Shown piece after piece: positions 36,064 through 45,514 of a stretch of DNA of 64,000 nt. The position numbers and the translations under genes are program-made. The notes beneath the pieces are model-generated. The model searched no databases. It had not been told where the DNA came from and saw only the letters and a list, made by a program, of their open reading frames with translations. This DNA is from an uncultured Flavobacteriales bacterium. GTDB taxonomy: Bacteria; Bacteroidota; Bacteroidia; Flavobacteriales_F; PHOS-HE28. The stretch spans positions 248,001-312,000 of the forward strand of contig CALMPI010000017.1 of NCBI GenBank assembly GCA_937872175.1. Direction: 5' to 3'. The first letter of the stretch is position 1. Each line of letters opens with the position of its first letter.

Positions 36064-37209
36064 TCAGCCGATGGCCTGAGCCAGGTCGTCGATCAGGTCG
36101 GCCGCGTCCTCCGTGCCCACGCTCAGGCGGATCAAGGTGTCGGCCAGCCCGTTGCGCAGGCGCTCTTCCCGGGGGATGCTCGCATGCGTCATGCTCGCCG
36201 GGTGCCCGATCAGGCTCTCCACCCCGCCGAGCGATTCGGCCAGGGCGAACAGGCTGGTCCGCGACAGCACCCGGGTGGCGTCCTCCATGCGGTCGCCCTT
36301 CAGGGTGAAGCTCACCATGCCGCCGAAGCCGCGCATCTGGGCCTTGGCCACGCCGTGGTTGGCGTGCTCGGGCAGGCCGGGCCAGTACACGCGATCCACC
36401 ATCGGGTGCGCCTTCAGGAAGTGGGCCACCGCCTCGCCGTTGAGGCAGTGCCGCTCCATCCGCAGGTGCAGGGTCTTCAGGCCGCGCAGCACCAGGAAGC
36501 AGTCCATGGGGCCGGGGGTGGCGCCGCTGCTGTTCTGCACGAAGGCCAGGCGCTCCGCGATGGCATCGTCGTTCACCACCAGCGCGCCCATCACCACGTC
36601 GCTGTGGCCGCCCAGGTACTTGGTGGCCGAGTGCATCACGATGTCGGCGCCCCGATCAAGGGGGTTCTGCAGGGCCGGGCTGGCGAAGGTGTTGTCCACC
36701 GCCAGCCAGCAGCCCTGCGCCTTGGCCAGCGCGGCCATGGCCGCGATGTCGATCACCTTCAGCAGCGGGTTGGTGGGGGTCTCCACCCAGATCAGGCGTG
36801 TGGCGGGCGTCAGGGCCTGCTTCACTTGGGCCGGATCGGCCATGTCCACGAAGCTGAAGCGGATGCCGAAGCCCTCGAAGATCTTGGTGAACAGGCGGTA
36901 GGTGCCGCCGTACAGGTCATTGGTGCTCACCACATGGTCCCCCGGCTTCAGCAGCTTGATCAGGGCGTCGATGCTGGCCATGCCCGTGGCGAAGCACAGG
37001 CCATGGCGCCCGTTCTCCAGTTCGGCCAGGGCCCGCTGCAGCGCGGTGCGCGTGGGGTTGTGCGTGCGGCTGTACTCGTAGCCCTTGTGGTCGCCGGGGG
37101 CGGCCTGCACGTAGGTGCTCGTCTGGTAGATCGGCGTCATGATGGCGCCCGTGGTGGGGTCGGGCTCCACGCCGGCGTGTACGGCCTTGGTGCCGAAGCG
37201 ATGGCTCAT
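36064..37209 (-). CDS. Cystathionine gamma-synthase/lyase-type PLP enzyme
   Basis: 381 residues from ATG 37209. It belongs to the trans-sulfuration family of PLP enzymes. The PLP lysine is in HSATKYLGGHSDVVMG, phosphate binding is in FATGMASIDALIKLL, and GYEYSRTHNPTRTALQRALA and SLGGVESLIGHPASMTHAS are family signatures. Sequence alone does not separate cystathionine gamma-synthase, gamma-lyase and methionine gamma-lyase; no linked sulfur gene is present. The ATG was chosen over an extension to 37284 because a TACCTTCG box lies at 37238-37245. Confidence 0.88.
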   Translation of the reverse strand: MSHRFGTKAVHAGVEPDPTTGAIMTPIYQTSTYVQAAPGDHKGYEYSRTHNPTRTALQRALAELENGRHGLCFATGMASIDALIKLLKPGDHVVSTNDLYGGTYRLFTKIFEGFGIRFSFVDMADPAQVKQALTPATRLIWVETPTNPLLKVIDIAAMAALAKAQGCWLAVDNTFASPALQNPLDRGADIVMHSATKYLGGHSDVVMGALVVNDDAIAERLAFVQNSSGATPGPMDCFLVLRGLKTLHLRMERHCLNGEAVAHFLKAHPMVDRVYWPGLPEHANHGVAKAQMRGFGGMVSFTLKGDRMEDATRVLSRTSLFALAESLGGVESLIGHPASMTHASIPREERLRNGLADTLIRLSVGTEDAADLIDDLAQAIG

Positions 37210-37237
37210 GGGGTCGAGGGACTTGTTCGTTGCGGCG

Positions 37238-37245
37238 CGAAGGTA
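37238..37245 (-). promoter_or_regulatory. Putative -7 box TACCTTCG for the PLP enzyme gene
   Basis: The minus strand reads TACCTTCG, 28 nt upstream of the ATG at 37209. Confidence 0.45.
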
Positions 37246-37361
37246 GAGGGGGTGCGGAGACGGGTGCATTGCCGTGATCATCACCGGATGCTGTCCGATG
37301 GGTTCGTACCCCTTTTCCGCTTCGATCGATCGATCCGTGTCGGAAGGATCGGTTTTCAGCT

Positions 37362-37369
37362 TAGCTTCG
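37362..37369 (+). promoter_or_regulatory. Putative -7 box TAGCTTCG for the SBBP-like surface protein
   Basis: TAGCTTCG lies 56 nt before ATG 37426, in the divergent spacer shared with the PLP enzyme gene. Confidence 0.4.
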
Positions 37370-37425
37370 ACCAGGCTCTTCCTTCGTCAGGAAAGTCATT
37401 TCGTTCACCAACCCACGCAGCTGCC

Positions 37426-40170
37426 ATGAAGCCTCGTTCCTTCTTCCTGTGCGGCGTTCTGTTCCTCGCTGCAACCGCCCAAGCCCAGCTTCTGGATGCC
37501 ACCGGCGATACCTTGGGGCCCATCGCCTACCGGACGGAGATGGGTCAGACCATCGACACGGATGGCGATCCCCCAGGCGACCTGCTGTACTATTCGGAGG
37601 GCCATCCCGTTACGGTGTGGATCCACGAGACACCCGCCATGACCTTCTCCTTCCGCGACCGGGACACCCTGTACAGCGTGCGCATGGACTTCGTGGGCGA
37701 AGGGGTGGACCCCGGCGCCGTGCTGAGCGTGATCAAGGAGACCGCCGACCACAGCAACTACTACCTGGCCCACACCGGCGCGGGGGTGGAGCAGGTACCG
37801 GCCGCCGGGGCGCTTTGGCGCGAGCACCTGTATCCGAAGATCAGTGTGCAGCACTACGCGGGTGCCTACGGTCCCAAGATGGCCTTCGTGATGGAGCCGG
37901 GTGCCGAACCGGCCCAGATCCAGATGCTCTTCAGCGGGCAGGACAGCCTGGCGATCGACTGGCAGGGGGCGGTGCGCGCCTACGTGGGCGAGCGCTTCCT
38001 GCGGCTGGAGGAGGCCTTCGCCTACCAGGTGATCAACGGCAGCGTCGTGCCCGTAAGCTGGTCGCCGAACTACGACCTGGTGAACGGCGGCGCACAGGTC
38101 TTCTTCGAGTTCGGCACCTTCGATGACAACTACCCGTTGATCTTCCAGATCGGCCCTCCACCCCCACTGGGCGGCGGTGGTGCCACCTCGGACTGGCGCA
38201 CCCTGCTGGGCAGTGCCACCGGAATCGGTGGCGGCGACTCCTGGGGCAACGCGGCCGTGGCCGCGCCCGATGGCGACCTGCTCATCGCCGGCAACACGCT
38301 GGATCAGGTCTTCCCCGCCAACACCGGTACGGTGATCCATCAGGGTGTGTGGGACATCTACTACGGTCGCTTCGATTATGCCCCCGGGAACCCGGCCAAT
38401 GATGCCCAGTTGCTGCACACCACCTACTTCGGGGGCACGGGCTCGGACAAGCCCATCGTGGCGCACTACGCCAGCGATGACCGGCTCTACATTGGTGGCT
38501 GGAGCAACAGCGAGGACGTTACCATCGAGCCTGGTGCAGACCCTCAAGATGGAAGTTACTGGCAGGACGCATTGAAAGGTGATTCGGACGGGCTACTGAT
38601 GGTCGTGGACCCTGCACAAGGGAACCTCCTGCGCAGCACCTATTTCGGCGGTGAGGGCGATGAGATGTTCACGGCCGCAACGGAGGATGTGTTCGGCGAC
38701 CTGTACTTCGGTGGGGCCACCAGCACGGCCACGGGCACGGCCAGCGGCACCTGCACGGCCGTGGCCACGGGCCTGCCCTTGTGCGATCCGGGCGGCACGG
38801 CCTACCACCAAACGAGCAACGCCGGTGGCACCGACTTCTTCCTCCTGAAGCTGGACCCGGACTTCCGCATGCTGAACTCCACCTTCTACGGGGGTGCGGC
38901 GGACGACCTGCTCTTTGACATGGCCTTCTATCAGGACCCCGTGGGCTTCAACGATCGGATCATCGCCGTGGGCCGCACGGAGGGGTCCTTGCCCCAAGGG
39001 GATCCGGGGGACTTCTGGCTTCCTGGACTAAGCGGCCCTACCGCGTTCATTGCCACGTTCACCCCCGACGGCACGGTGAAGTGGATGACGAACGTGCACG
39101 GCACCGACCGCTTGGAGGCGGCCGCGATGCAGCCACAGACCTCTCGGCTGGTGGTATCTGGCACAACCCTCGATGCCAGCTTTACGCCGGTCCCAACGTC
39201 CACGAGCTGCACAGCGGTTTCGGGCGCCCTGTCCATCTGCGACCCCGGGAACGGCGCCTACCACGATGACGCTGTTGATGGTGTGGATGAGTATTTCGCG
39301 GAGTTCGATGTGCTGACCGGCGAGATGCTATGGTCCACCGTGCATGGTGGCTCGGTGTTCGAACATGCCGGTGAGAGCGCCGTGGAGGTGTACGACGCCT
39401 GGCAATACCATCCCTTCCTAATCCGGCGCTTCAGTGATCTGGTGATCGATGCTGAAGGGAGCATCTTTGCCATGGGCATCGCCACGCAGTCCTTGGACCA
39501 CTCGGATGGCCTGTTGCAGACCCACCCTACGTTGACCGCCTTCGGTCTATACAACCAGCCGTGGTATTCGGACATGGGCACCGGGCAGACCGAGATCCTA
39601 TTGAAGTGCTTCGACATCGATCGGGTGCGTCTATGGTCCAGCACCTTCGGCAGCCGATTCACCCATGTGGATCACCTTTCGGACAAAGCATGGCGGCCGG
39701 GCGCATGCGATTGGGGTCACAGCCTCGTGCTCGTTCCGGGGGAGGCCCTCTATTGTGCAGGAAGTTCCGGTGGCATCCAGTTCGATGATGCGTGCCCATA
39801 TCCCGGAACCTCGTGGTGTGAACCCTCGGTACCCTATGCAGCCGCTGCGGATCTGTCCCATGGGTTCGCCGCCCGCTTGAACCTTCAAGAGATCAGCATC
39901 GGCGTGCCTGATGATCTTTTCTTGGAAGCGCTCGGCCTATCCTGTTCTCCGAATCCAGCGGGAGATCACGTCCGCGTGAGCGTGGGGAAGCGGGCCTTGG
40001 CCCATGAACAGGTGGACCTGGTGGATGCACAAGGCCGGTTGGTGCTGCGGGCTCGCACCGATGCGGACGGCACCCTCTGGCTACCTCAGCTGGGGACAGG
40101 GCTGTACAGCGTGGTCTGGCTCGGTGTGGACGGCAGCACGCCGACCTCCACGCGGTTCGTCAAACACTGA
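37426..40170 (+). CDS. SBBP-like repeat surface protein with T9SS C-terminal domain
   Basis: 914 residues from ATG 37426; an open frame running far upstream is non-coding. The signal peptide ends ATAQA before Gln. Residues about 20-245 form a beta-rich N-terminal domain. Residues about 250-830 hold propeller-type repeats such as LLHTTYFGGTGSDKP, LLRSTYFGGEGDEMF and LNSTFYGGAADDLLF. Two insertion loops resemble each other: CTAVATGLPLCDPGGTAYH and CTAVSGALSICDPGNGAYH. The C-terminus (GLSCSPNPAGDHVRVSVG ... LYSVVWLGVDG ... RFVKH) is a type A T9SS domain. The next surface-protein gene starts 3 nt after its stop. Confidence 0.92.
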   Translation: MKPRSFFLCGVLFLAATAQAQLLDATGDTLGPIAYRTEMGQTIDTDGDPPGDLLYYSEGHPVTVWIHETPAMTFSFRDRDTLYSVRMDFVGEGVDPGAVLSVIKETADHSNYYLAHTGAGVEQVPAAGALWREHLYPKISVQHYAGAYGPKMAFVMEPGAEPAQIQMLFSGQDSLAIDWQGAVRAYVGERFLRLEEAFAYQVINGSVVPVSWSPNYDLVNGGAQVFFEFGTFDDNYPLIFQIGPPPPLGGGGATSDWRTLLGSATGIGGGDSWGNAAVAAPDGDLLIAGNTLDQVFPANTGTVIHQGVWDIYYGRFDYAPGNPANDAQLLHTTYFGGTGSDKPIVAHYASDDRLYIGGWSNSEDVTIEPGADPQDGSYWQDALKGDSDGLLMVVDPAQGNLLRSTYFGGEGDEMFTAATEDVFGDLYFGGATSTATGTASGTCTAVATGLPLCDPGGTAYHQTSNAGGTDFFLLKLDPDFRMLNSTFYGGAADDLLFDMAFYQDPVGFNDRIIAVGRTEGSLPQGDPGDFWLPGLSGPTAFIATFTPDGTVKWMTNVHGTDRLEAAAMQPQTSRLVVSGTTLDASFTPVPTSTSCTAVSGALSICDPGNGAYHDDAVDGVDEYFAEFDVLTGEMLWSTVHGGSVFEHAGESAVEVYDAWQYHPFLIRRFSDLVIDAEGSIFAMGIATQSLDHSDGLLQTHPTLTAFGLYNQPWYSDMGTGQTEILLKCFDIDRVRLWSSTFGSRFTHVDHLSDKAWRPGACDWGHSLVLVPGEALYCAGSSGGIQFDDACPYPGTSWCEPSVPYAAAADLSHGFAARLNLQEISIGVPDDLFLEALGLSCSPNPAGDHVRVSVGKRALAHEQVDLVDAQGRLVLRARTDADGTLWLPQLGTGLYSVVWLGVDGSTPTSTRFVKH

Positions 40171-40173
40171 GCG

Positions 40174-41643
40174 ATGGGCTACTACCGGCTTGGCGGCGTG
40201 GCCGCCGCATTCTTCATCCTCACAACGCCCCCCTTGCATGCCCAATGGCCATCATTATTTGCTCCGCTTGGGTCTGGCGTAACGCCACAAGGTGTCCTTA
40301 GCATGGTGGAGGACAGCCTGAACGACGTGTTTTACTTGGGAGGGATCTTCGCACGCACCGGGGACGGAGCCGTGGTGAGTCCTGGTGTGATCGAATGGAA
40401 TGGTCATTCCTTTTCGGCCTTGGGTTGTGGACTGCACGGTGGAACATGGGACTGTGCAAGCCAGATCAACAATGGCAGTCATGTCTTTACGTTGACCATG
40501 CATCAAGGGCAGTTGTATGCTGGCGGATGGTTCACGCACTCTGGTACACAAATGGTCTCCAAGATCGCCTGTTGGGATGCGGCTGTTTCATTATGGAAAC
40601 CGCTCCAGAACGGCCTGAGCGGCCCGGTGTACAGCCTGCGTTCCTATCCGGACGGGCTCTATGCGGCGGGTTGGTTCGAGTACGCCAACGACACCCTGGA
40701 GGTGAACGGCCTGGCGCGCTGGGATGGCAGCACCTGGCATAAGGTACACGACCTGCCCAAGCTGAACCCCAACGACATCAACCGCATCAACGACCTGGCC
40801 TACTACCAAGGCGAGCTGTACATCGGTGGGAATTTCGGTGGCACCAACGGCCGGTTGGACATCGCCAAATGGGATGGCACGGCCTGGGTGGATGTGGACG
40901 GCGGCTTCCTGGGTGTCTTCAGCACGGTGAACAAGTTCGCGGTACACGACGGGTTGCTATACATCGCGGGCTCCTTCGCCAACTACCCGCCCTACGGCCA
41001 CCCGGACAATCCGGGCAGCGGCATCGTCACTTGGGATGGCAGCACCTGGGACGACCTGGCCGGGGGCACCTCGGGGTCCAGCAACGCCACCGTTACCCGC
41101 ATGGTGTGGCTGCACGACACCTTGCATGTGGTGGGCCTGTTCGGCCGCATCGGCGGGGTACCTACGGGCCGGATCGCGCGGTGGGACGGCCAGCGGTGGT
41201 GCAGCTTGGTGCCGCCGGACTACTTCTATCCGGACATCGGCCCCATCGGCGTGTTCCGCGACACCTTGTATGTGGGCGGTTCCTTCACGGTGGCCGGTCC
41301 GGACAGCATCAACCGCGTGGCCAAGTGGGTGGCGGGCGGCTATGTGGACAGTTGCCAGGTGATCGTGGGCGTGGGTCCGGAGCACGAGGATCCGCAGGGA
41401 ACAGGCGGGCTTTCGCTACATCCCAACCCGGCTGATGAGGTGGTGGCCCTCTCACAGGGTGGCCGACCCCTGCCCGGTGTTGCCTATGTGGTACACGATG
41501 CGCTCGGGCGCCTTGTGGGGTCCGGCCGAACGGACGTGGTGTCCACGCTGGATGTGCGCTACTTGGTCCCAGGGGCGTATGCGGTCACGGTGTTGAACGG
41601 CCAAGGCGGTGTGCTCGGCCAGGGGCGCATGATCAAGCACTGA
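40174..41643 (+). CDS. Propeller-like (delta-60/Kelch-like) surface protein with T9SS C-terminal domain
   Basis: 489 residues. The signal peptide ends TTPPLHA before Gln. Residues about 30-400 contain six or seven repeats of the form LYxGGxF ... IAxWDGxxW, for example YAGGWFTHSGTQMVSKIACW, YIGGNFGG ... IAKWDGTAW and YVGGSFTVAGPDSINRVAKW, fitting a beta-propeller. The last 75 residues (LSLHPNPADEVVALSQGG ... PGAYAVTVLNGQGGVLGQG) are a type A T9SS domain. It is separated by 3 nt from the preceding surface-protein gene, so both are probably in one transcript. Ligand unknown. Confidence 0.9.
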   Translation: MGYYRLGGVAAAFFILTTPPLHAQWPSLFAPLGSGVTPQGVLSMVEDSLNDVFYLGGIFARTGDGAVVSPGVIEWNGHSFSALGCGLHGGTWDCASQINNGSHVFTLTMHQGQLYAGGWFTHSGTQMVSKIACWDAAVSLWKPLQNGLSGPVYSLRSYPDGLYAAGWFEYANDTLEVNGLARWDGSTWHKVHDLPKLNPNDINRINDLAYYQGELYIGGNFGGTNGRLDIAKWDGTAWVDVDGGFLGVFSTVNKFAVHDGLLYIAGSFANYPPYGHPDNPGSGIVTWDGSTWDDLAGGTSGSSNATVTRMVWLHDTLHVVGLFGRIGGVPTGRIARWDGQRWCSLVPPDYFYPDIGPIGVFRDTLYVGGSFTVAGPDSINRVAKWVAGGYVDSCQVIVGVGPEHEDPQGTGGLSLHPNPADEVVALSQGGRPLPGVAYVVHDALGRLVGSGRTDVVSTLDVRYLVPGAYAVTVLNGQGGVLGQGRMIKH

Positions 41644-41770
41644 GCGAACGGTCGGGGCTGTGGCCTCATCCACCGCATGGTGTGTTGTTGGTCGATCCAT
41701 CCCTGAGTCCTCTCTTTGCCGCACGGGGTGCTTCCTTGGTCGAGGTGCTCCCTTGGCAGGCGGCTCCCCC

Positions 41771-42688
41771 ATGTCCCCCCGCACCCGCGCCCACCTGGCC
41801 CTCTTTGCGGTGAACCTCATCTACGGGGCCAACTACGCCGTGGCCAAGGGCCTGATGCCAGGGGTCATCGGACCCTCCGGCTTCATCCTGGTGCGGGTGC
41901 TGGGCGCGGTGGTGCTCTTCTGGCTGCTGCGGCTGCTGCGCCCCGAGCGCGTGGCGTGGAGCGATGCGCCCCGCCTGGTGCTGTGCGCGGTCTTCGGCGT
42001 GGCGCTCAATCAGCTCTGCTTCTTCCACGGCCTGATGCGCACCAGCCCGCTGCACGCCAGCCTAATCATGGTGGCCGCGCCCATCCTGGTGCTGGTGTTC
42101 GCCGCGGTGCTCATCGGCGAACGGGTCACCTGGGGCAAGGCCGTGGGCATCGCCTTGGGCGCCACCGGGGCCACCGTGCTGTTGGTGCTGGGGGCCGGGG
42201 GCGCCGATGCGGGGGCCACGTTGCTGGGCGACCTTTTCATCCTGGTGAACGCGGCCTCCTTCGCGTTGTACCTCGTGCTGGTGAAGCCCCTGATGCGCAC
42301 CTACACCGCCGTCACGGTCATGGCCTGGAGCTTCGCCATCGGCACGGTGCTGGTGCTGCCCTTCGGTTTGGCTGATGTGGCCACCGTCCACTGGACGACG
42401 TTGGGTGCCGGCATCTGGTGGGCCATCGCCTTCGTGGTGGTGGGCGTCACCTTCGTGGCCTACCTGCTGAACACCTGGGCCCTGCGGGTGGTGGACCCCG
42501 GGGTGGTGGGCACCTACATCTACCTGCAGCCGCTGATGGCGGTGGCCTTCGCGTGGGTGTACGCGGTGGGTGGCATCGCTCCGGCGGGTGCGCTCGCTCC
42601 GCCGGAGATCCGGCCCGTGCATGGGCTCTGCGCGGCGCTCATCTTCCTGGGCGTGCACCTGGTGAACCGCGCGGACCGTCGCACGTGA
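41771..42688 (+). CDS. EamA/DMT-family transporter
   Basis: 305 residues from ATG 41771. Ten hydrophobic helices arranged as two EamA halves are visible: residues about 5-140 (FAVNLIYGANYAVAKGLMPG, SLIMVAAPILVLVFAAVLIGE) and about 150-295 (GDLFILVNAASFALYLVLVK, TYIYLQPLMAVAFAWVYAVG). Members export or import small metabolites; the substrate cannot be told. An in-frame extension to 41660 is rejected because homology begins at the ATG. Confidence 0.92.
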   Translation: MSPRTRAHLALFAVNLIYGANYAVAKGLMPGVIGPSGFILVRVLGAVVLFWLLRLLRPERVAWSDAPRLVLCAVFGVALNQLCFFHGLMRTSPLHASLIMVAAPILVLVFAAVLIGERVTWGKAVGIALGATGATVLLVLGAGGADAGATLLGDLFILVNAASFALYLVLVKPLMRTYTAVTVMAWSFAIGTVLVLPFGLADVATVHWTTLGAGIWWAIAFVVVGVTFVAYLLNTWALRVVDPGVVGTYIYLQPLMAVAFAWVYAVGGIAPAGALAPPEIRPVHGLCAALIFLGVHLVNRADRRT

Positions 42689-42698
42689 GGGCGGCCGA

Positions 42699-42706
42699 TA
42701 CCTTTG
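42699..42706 (+). promoter_or_regulatory. -7 box TACCTTTG for the yicC-gmk-nadD operon
   Basis: TACCTTTG is a full TAnnTTTG match, 14 nt before the yicC ATG. Confidence 0.5.
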
Positions 42707-42720
42707 GCGAAAACCAGGGG

Positions 42721-43590
42721 ATGCTGCGATCAATGACCGGCTTCGGCCGGGCGGAAGGCCCGGTGGGCGAACGCAAGGCGAGCGTGGAGCTGCGGTCGCT
42801 CAACAGCAAGCAGCTGGACCTGCTGGTGAAGCTGCCCGCCGCGCACCGCGAACGGGAGGCCGAACTGCGCGCGTGGCTCGCCGAGCGGGTGGTGCGGGGC
42901 AAGGTGGAGCTCTTCGTGAACATCGACGCCGTGCGCGCGGTCGACCGGCAGGGTCTGGATGCCACCACGATCAAGGCGCAGTACGAACAGCTGAAGGCCC
43001 TGGCCGACGCGGTGGCTCCGGGGCACACCACCGACCTCCTGGGCATCGTGCTGCGGCAGGCCGAACAGCAGAAGCCCGCGGACGAGCCCACGGACCCGGC
43101 CGAGTGGGAGGCCCTGCTGACCCTGGTCCAGCAGGCCGCGGCGGCCTTCACCTCCTACCGCACCGAGGAAGGGGCCCGCCTGATGGACGACCTGCGCTCC
43201 ACCGTGGCGCGCGTGGAAGCGCTGTTGACCGAGGTGGCGGCCTTGGACGCGGGACGCACCGACCGCGTGCGCGACCGGTTGCGGAGCAAGGTGGAGGAGC
43301 TGGGCACCACCGTGGACCGGAACCGCTTCGAGCAGGAGCTGGTCTACTACCTGGAGAAGTTCGACATCAACGAGGAGAAGGTGCGCCTGAAGGCCCACTG
43401 CGCCTACTTCCTGGAGACCCTCGCCGCCCCGGACCAGCAGGGACGCAAGCTGGGCTTCATCGCCCAGGAGATGGGCCGCGAGATGAACACCATCGGCTCC
43501 AAGGCCAACGATGCGGCCATGCAGAAGCTGGTGGTGCGCATGAAGGACGACCTGGAGAAGATCAAGGAGCAACTCCTGAACGTGCTGTGA
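42721..43590 (+). CDS. YicC-family endoribonuclease
   Basis: 289 residues. The start MLRSMTGFGRAEG is the YicC hallmark (SMTGFGR). The conserved ELRSLNSKQLDLLVKLP and the C-terminal EMGREMNTIGSKANDAAMQKLVVRMKDDLEK (read in pieces) are typical. YicC proteins act as endoribonucleases. ATG 42721 was chosen; ATG 42733 is also possible. The gene overlaps gmk by 4 nt (GTGA), a common arrangement for YicC and guanylate kinase. Confidence 0.93.
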   Translation: MLRSMTGFGRAEGPVGERKASVELRSLNSKQLDLLVKLPAAHREREAELRAWLAERVVRGKVELFVNIDAVRAVDRQGLDATTIKAQYEQLKALADAVAPGHTTDLLGIVLRQAEQQKPADEPTDPAEWEALLTLVQQAAAAFTSYRTEEGARLMDDLRSTVARVEALLTEVAALDAGRTDRVRDRLRSKVEELGTTVDRNRFEQELVYYLEKFDINEEKVRLKAHCAYFLETLAAPDQQGRKLGFIAQEMGREMNTIGSKANDAAMQKLVVRMKDDLEKIKEQLLNVL

Positions 43591-44159
43591 AGGCGGAAGG
43601 CAAATGCGTGATCTGCTCGGCGCCCTCAGGCGCTGGCAAGACCACCCTGGTGCGTCATCTGCTGGCCATGGTGCCCGCGCTGGCCTTCTCCATTTCGGCC
43701 ACGAGCCGACCGCGCCGCGCCAACGAGGTGGACGGGGTGGACTACCACTTCATGAGCCCGGAGGCCTTCCGTGAGCGCATCGCGCAGGACGCTTTCGTGG
43801 AGTGGGAGGAAGTGTATCCGGGCCGGTACTACGGGACGTTGCGCAGCGAGGTGGAGCGGCTGTGGGCGGAAGGGCGGCACATCGCCTTCGACGTGGACGT
43901 GGTGGGCGGGCTGAACCTGAAAGCACGGTTCGGCGAACGGGCGCTGGCCCTGTTCATCCAGCCGCCATCGCTTGAGGTGCTGGCGGAGCGCCTGGCCCGT
44001 CGCGGTACGGAGACCCCGGAGACCTTGCAGGTGCGGGTCGACAAGGCCGCCGAGGAGATCAAGGCCGCGCCGCGGTTCGATGCGGTGGTGGTGAATGACG
44101 ACCTGGACCGCGCCTGCCGCGAAGCGGTGGACCGGGTCCGCAGCTTCCTGGAGCGATGA
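43587..44159 (+). CDS. gmk: Guanylate kinase
   Basis: 190 residues from GTG 43587, overlapping yicC. It phosphorylates GMP to GDP with ATP. The P-loop is SAPSGAGKTTLVRHLL, the GMP-binding part is SATSRPRRANEVDGVDYHFM, and EWEEVYPGRYYGTL is the family signature. The length is standard. It overlaps nadD by 4 nt (ATGA). Confidence 0.96.
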   Translation: MKAEGKCVICSAPSGAGKTTLVRHLLAMVPALAFSISATSRPRRANEVDGVDYHFMSPEAFRERIAQDAFVEWEEVYPGRYYGTLRSEVERLWAEGRHIAFDVDVVGGLNLKARFGERALALFIQPPSLEVLAERLARRGTETPETLQVRVDKAAEEIKAAPRFDAVVVNDDLDRACREAVDRVRSFLER

Positions 44160-44743
44160 CCATCGCCTGCCTCTTCGGCACCTTCGATCCGCCGCACCGG
44201 GGTCACGTGCACATCGCCCGGCGCGTGCTGGAGGTGCCGGGGATCGATCGCGTGTGGCTGGTGGTGACCCCGCGCAACCCCTTCAAGATGGACCGGGCGG
44301 TGAGCCCGGACCAAGACCGCATGGCCATGGTGCGCCTGGCAGTGCAGGGGCTGCACGGCGTGGAGGCCAGCGAGGCCGAGCTGGGCCTGCCCCCGCCCAA
44401 CTACACCGCGGATACGCTGGCGCTGTTCCGAAGCCGCTGGCCGGAGCATCGGTTCGCGCTGGTGATCGGCAGCGACAACCTCGCGCAACTGCATCGATGG
44501 AAGGACCCGGAGGCCATTCTGGCGAACCACCGCGTGCTGGTGTACCCGCGGCCCGGTGTCGACCTACATCAGGGGCGGTCGGGTCTCGCCGGGCATGCCG
44601 GCATCACCCTGCTGGAGGGGCCGGTGATGGACATCAGCAGCACACGCATCCGAACGGCCATCCGGGAAGGCCGCGATCCGGGACCTGACCTGGACCCGGC
44701 GGTGTACGCTCACATCGCCGAACGGAAGCTCTACAGGGACTGA
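44156..44743 (+). CDS. nadD: Nicotinate-nucleotide adenylyltransferase
   Basis: 195 residues. NadD joins nicotinate mononucleotide and ATP in NAD synthesis. The nucleotidyltransferase GTFDPPHRGHVHIARR carries the HXGH motif. VVTPRNPFKMD, FALVIGSDNLAQLHRWKD and the ISSTRIRTAIREG motif near the C-terminus complete the family pattern. It is the last gene of yicC-gmk-nadD. Its 3' end overlaps the convergent udk gene by 13 nt. Confidence 0.95.
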   Translation: MTIACLFGTFDPPHRGHVHIARRVLEVPGIDRVWLVVTPRNPFKMDRAVSPDQDRMAMVRLAVQGLHGVEASEAELGLPPPNYTADTLALFRSRWPEHRFALVIGSDNLAQLHRWKDPEAILANHRVLVYPRPGVDLHQGRSGLAGHAGITLLEGPVMDISSTRIRTAIREGRDPGPDLDPAVYAHIAERKLYRD

Positions 44744-45381
44744 AGCGTCAGCGGGGCCACGCGCTCGGCGGCCTTGTGCAGGTGGTCGCCCAGGACCTCC
44801 AAGGAGCGGGTCAACGCCTGTTCGTTCACCACGTGCACGTCGCAGTGGTGGCGGTAGGGCTCCAGGTAGTTGCGGTAGGCGGGCAGCACATGGTGCTCCC
44901 ATTGGTAGAGCACCTCCTCGGCGCCATAGCCACGTTCCACGCGGTCGCGCTCCAGACGCCGTCGCAGCTGGGTGTCCAGGCGGGCCTCCACGAACACGCG
45001 CAGGTCGAACAGCTCACGGAGCGGTTCATGGTGGAGCACGAAAAGGCCTTCCACCACGATCACGGGCGCCGGAGCGATCTCGATGCGTCGGGGTTCGCGG
45101 CCCTCCTGGTTGAAGGTGTACTCCGTCCGGACCAGGGTGTCGCCGGCCACCAGCAGTTGGACATCGCGCACCAGCGCATCCAGGTCGATGGCGGTGGGCA
45201 GGTCGAAGTTCACCCGGCCGTTGGCATCCAGGGCCTGTTCGTGCTTGGGCCTGTAGTAGTCGTCCTGGGAGATGAGGCAGAGACTGCCGTCGGGGAGGCG
45301 TTCGCGCAGGGCGCGCACCAGGCTCGTCTTGCCCGAGCCACTGCCGCCCGCGATGCCCACCAGGTAGGCGCCCCTGTGCAT
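44731..45381 (-). CDS. udk: Uridine kinase
   Basis: 216 residues from ATG 45381. It phosphorylates uridine and cytidine. The P-loop is GIAGGSGSGKTSLVRAL, followed by LISQDDYYRPKHEQ and the substrate-binding NFDLPTAIDLDAL, then VEGLFVLHHEPLRELFDLRVFVE (in pieces), typical of Udk. An in-frame extension to 45528 is judged non-coding because a TATCTTTG box lies 5 nt before this ATG. Confidence 0.93.
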   Translation of the reverse strand: MHRGAYLVGIAGGSGSGKTSLVRALRERLPDGSLCLISQDDYYRPKHEQALDANGRVNFDLPTAIDLDALVRDVQLLVAGDTLVRTEYTFNQEGREPRRIEIAPAPVIVVEGLFVLHHEPLRELFDLRVFVEARLDTQLRRRLERDRVERGYGAEEVLYQWEHHVLPAYRNYLEPYRHHCDVHVVNEQALTRSLEVLGDHLHKAAERVAPLTLQSL

Positions 45382-45386
45382 GCGGG

Positions 45387-45394
45387 CAAAGATA
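45387..45394 (-). promoter_or_regulatory. -7 box TATCTTTG of udk
   Basis: The minus strand reads TATCTTTG, a full match, 5 nt before the udk ATG. This predicts a nearly leaderless transcript, as for polA and the diheme cytochrome. Confidence 0.5.
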
Positions 45395-45514
45395 GCCGAT
45401 CGGCTTTGCCGATGTGAGCGACTGATGATCAGGGCGTTGGGCTGTTCCGTTCGGGCCGCGATTTCGTTTGGCACGATGCTTGGAAATGAGCAGGCAGCAA
45501 CAACCCCAACGACC

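Noticed and set aside
33685-37425. Plus-strand frame extending far upstream of the SBBP-like gene
   Set aside because: It is antisense to the M43 protease and PLP enzyme genes. The real protein begins with a signal peptide at 37426.
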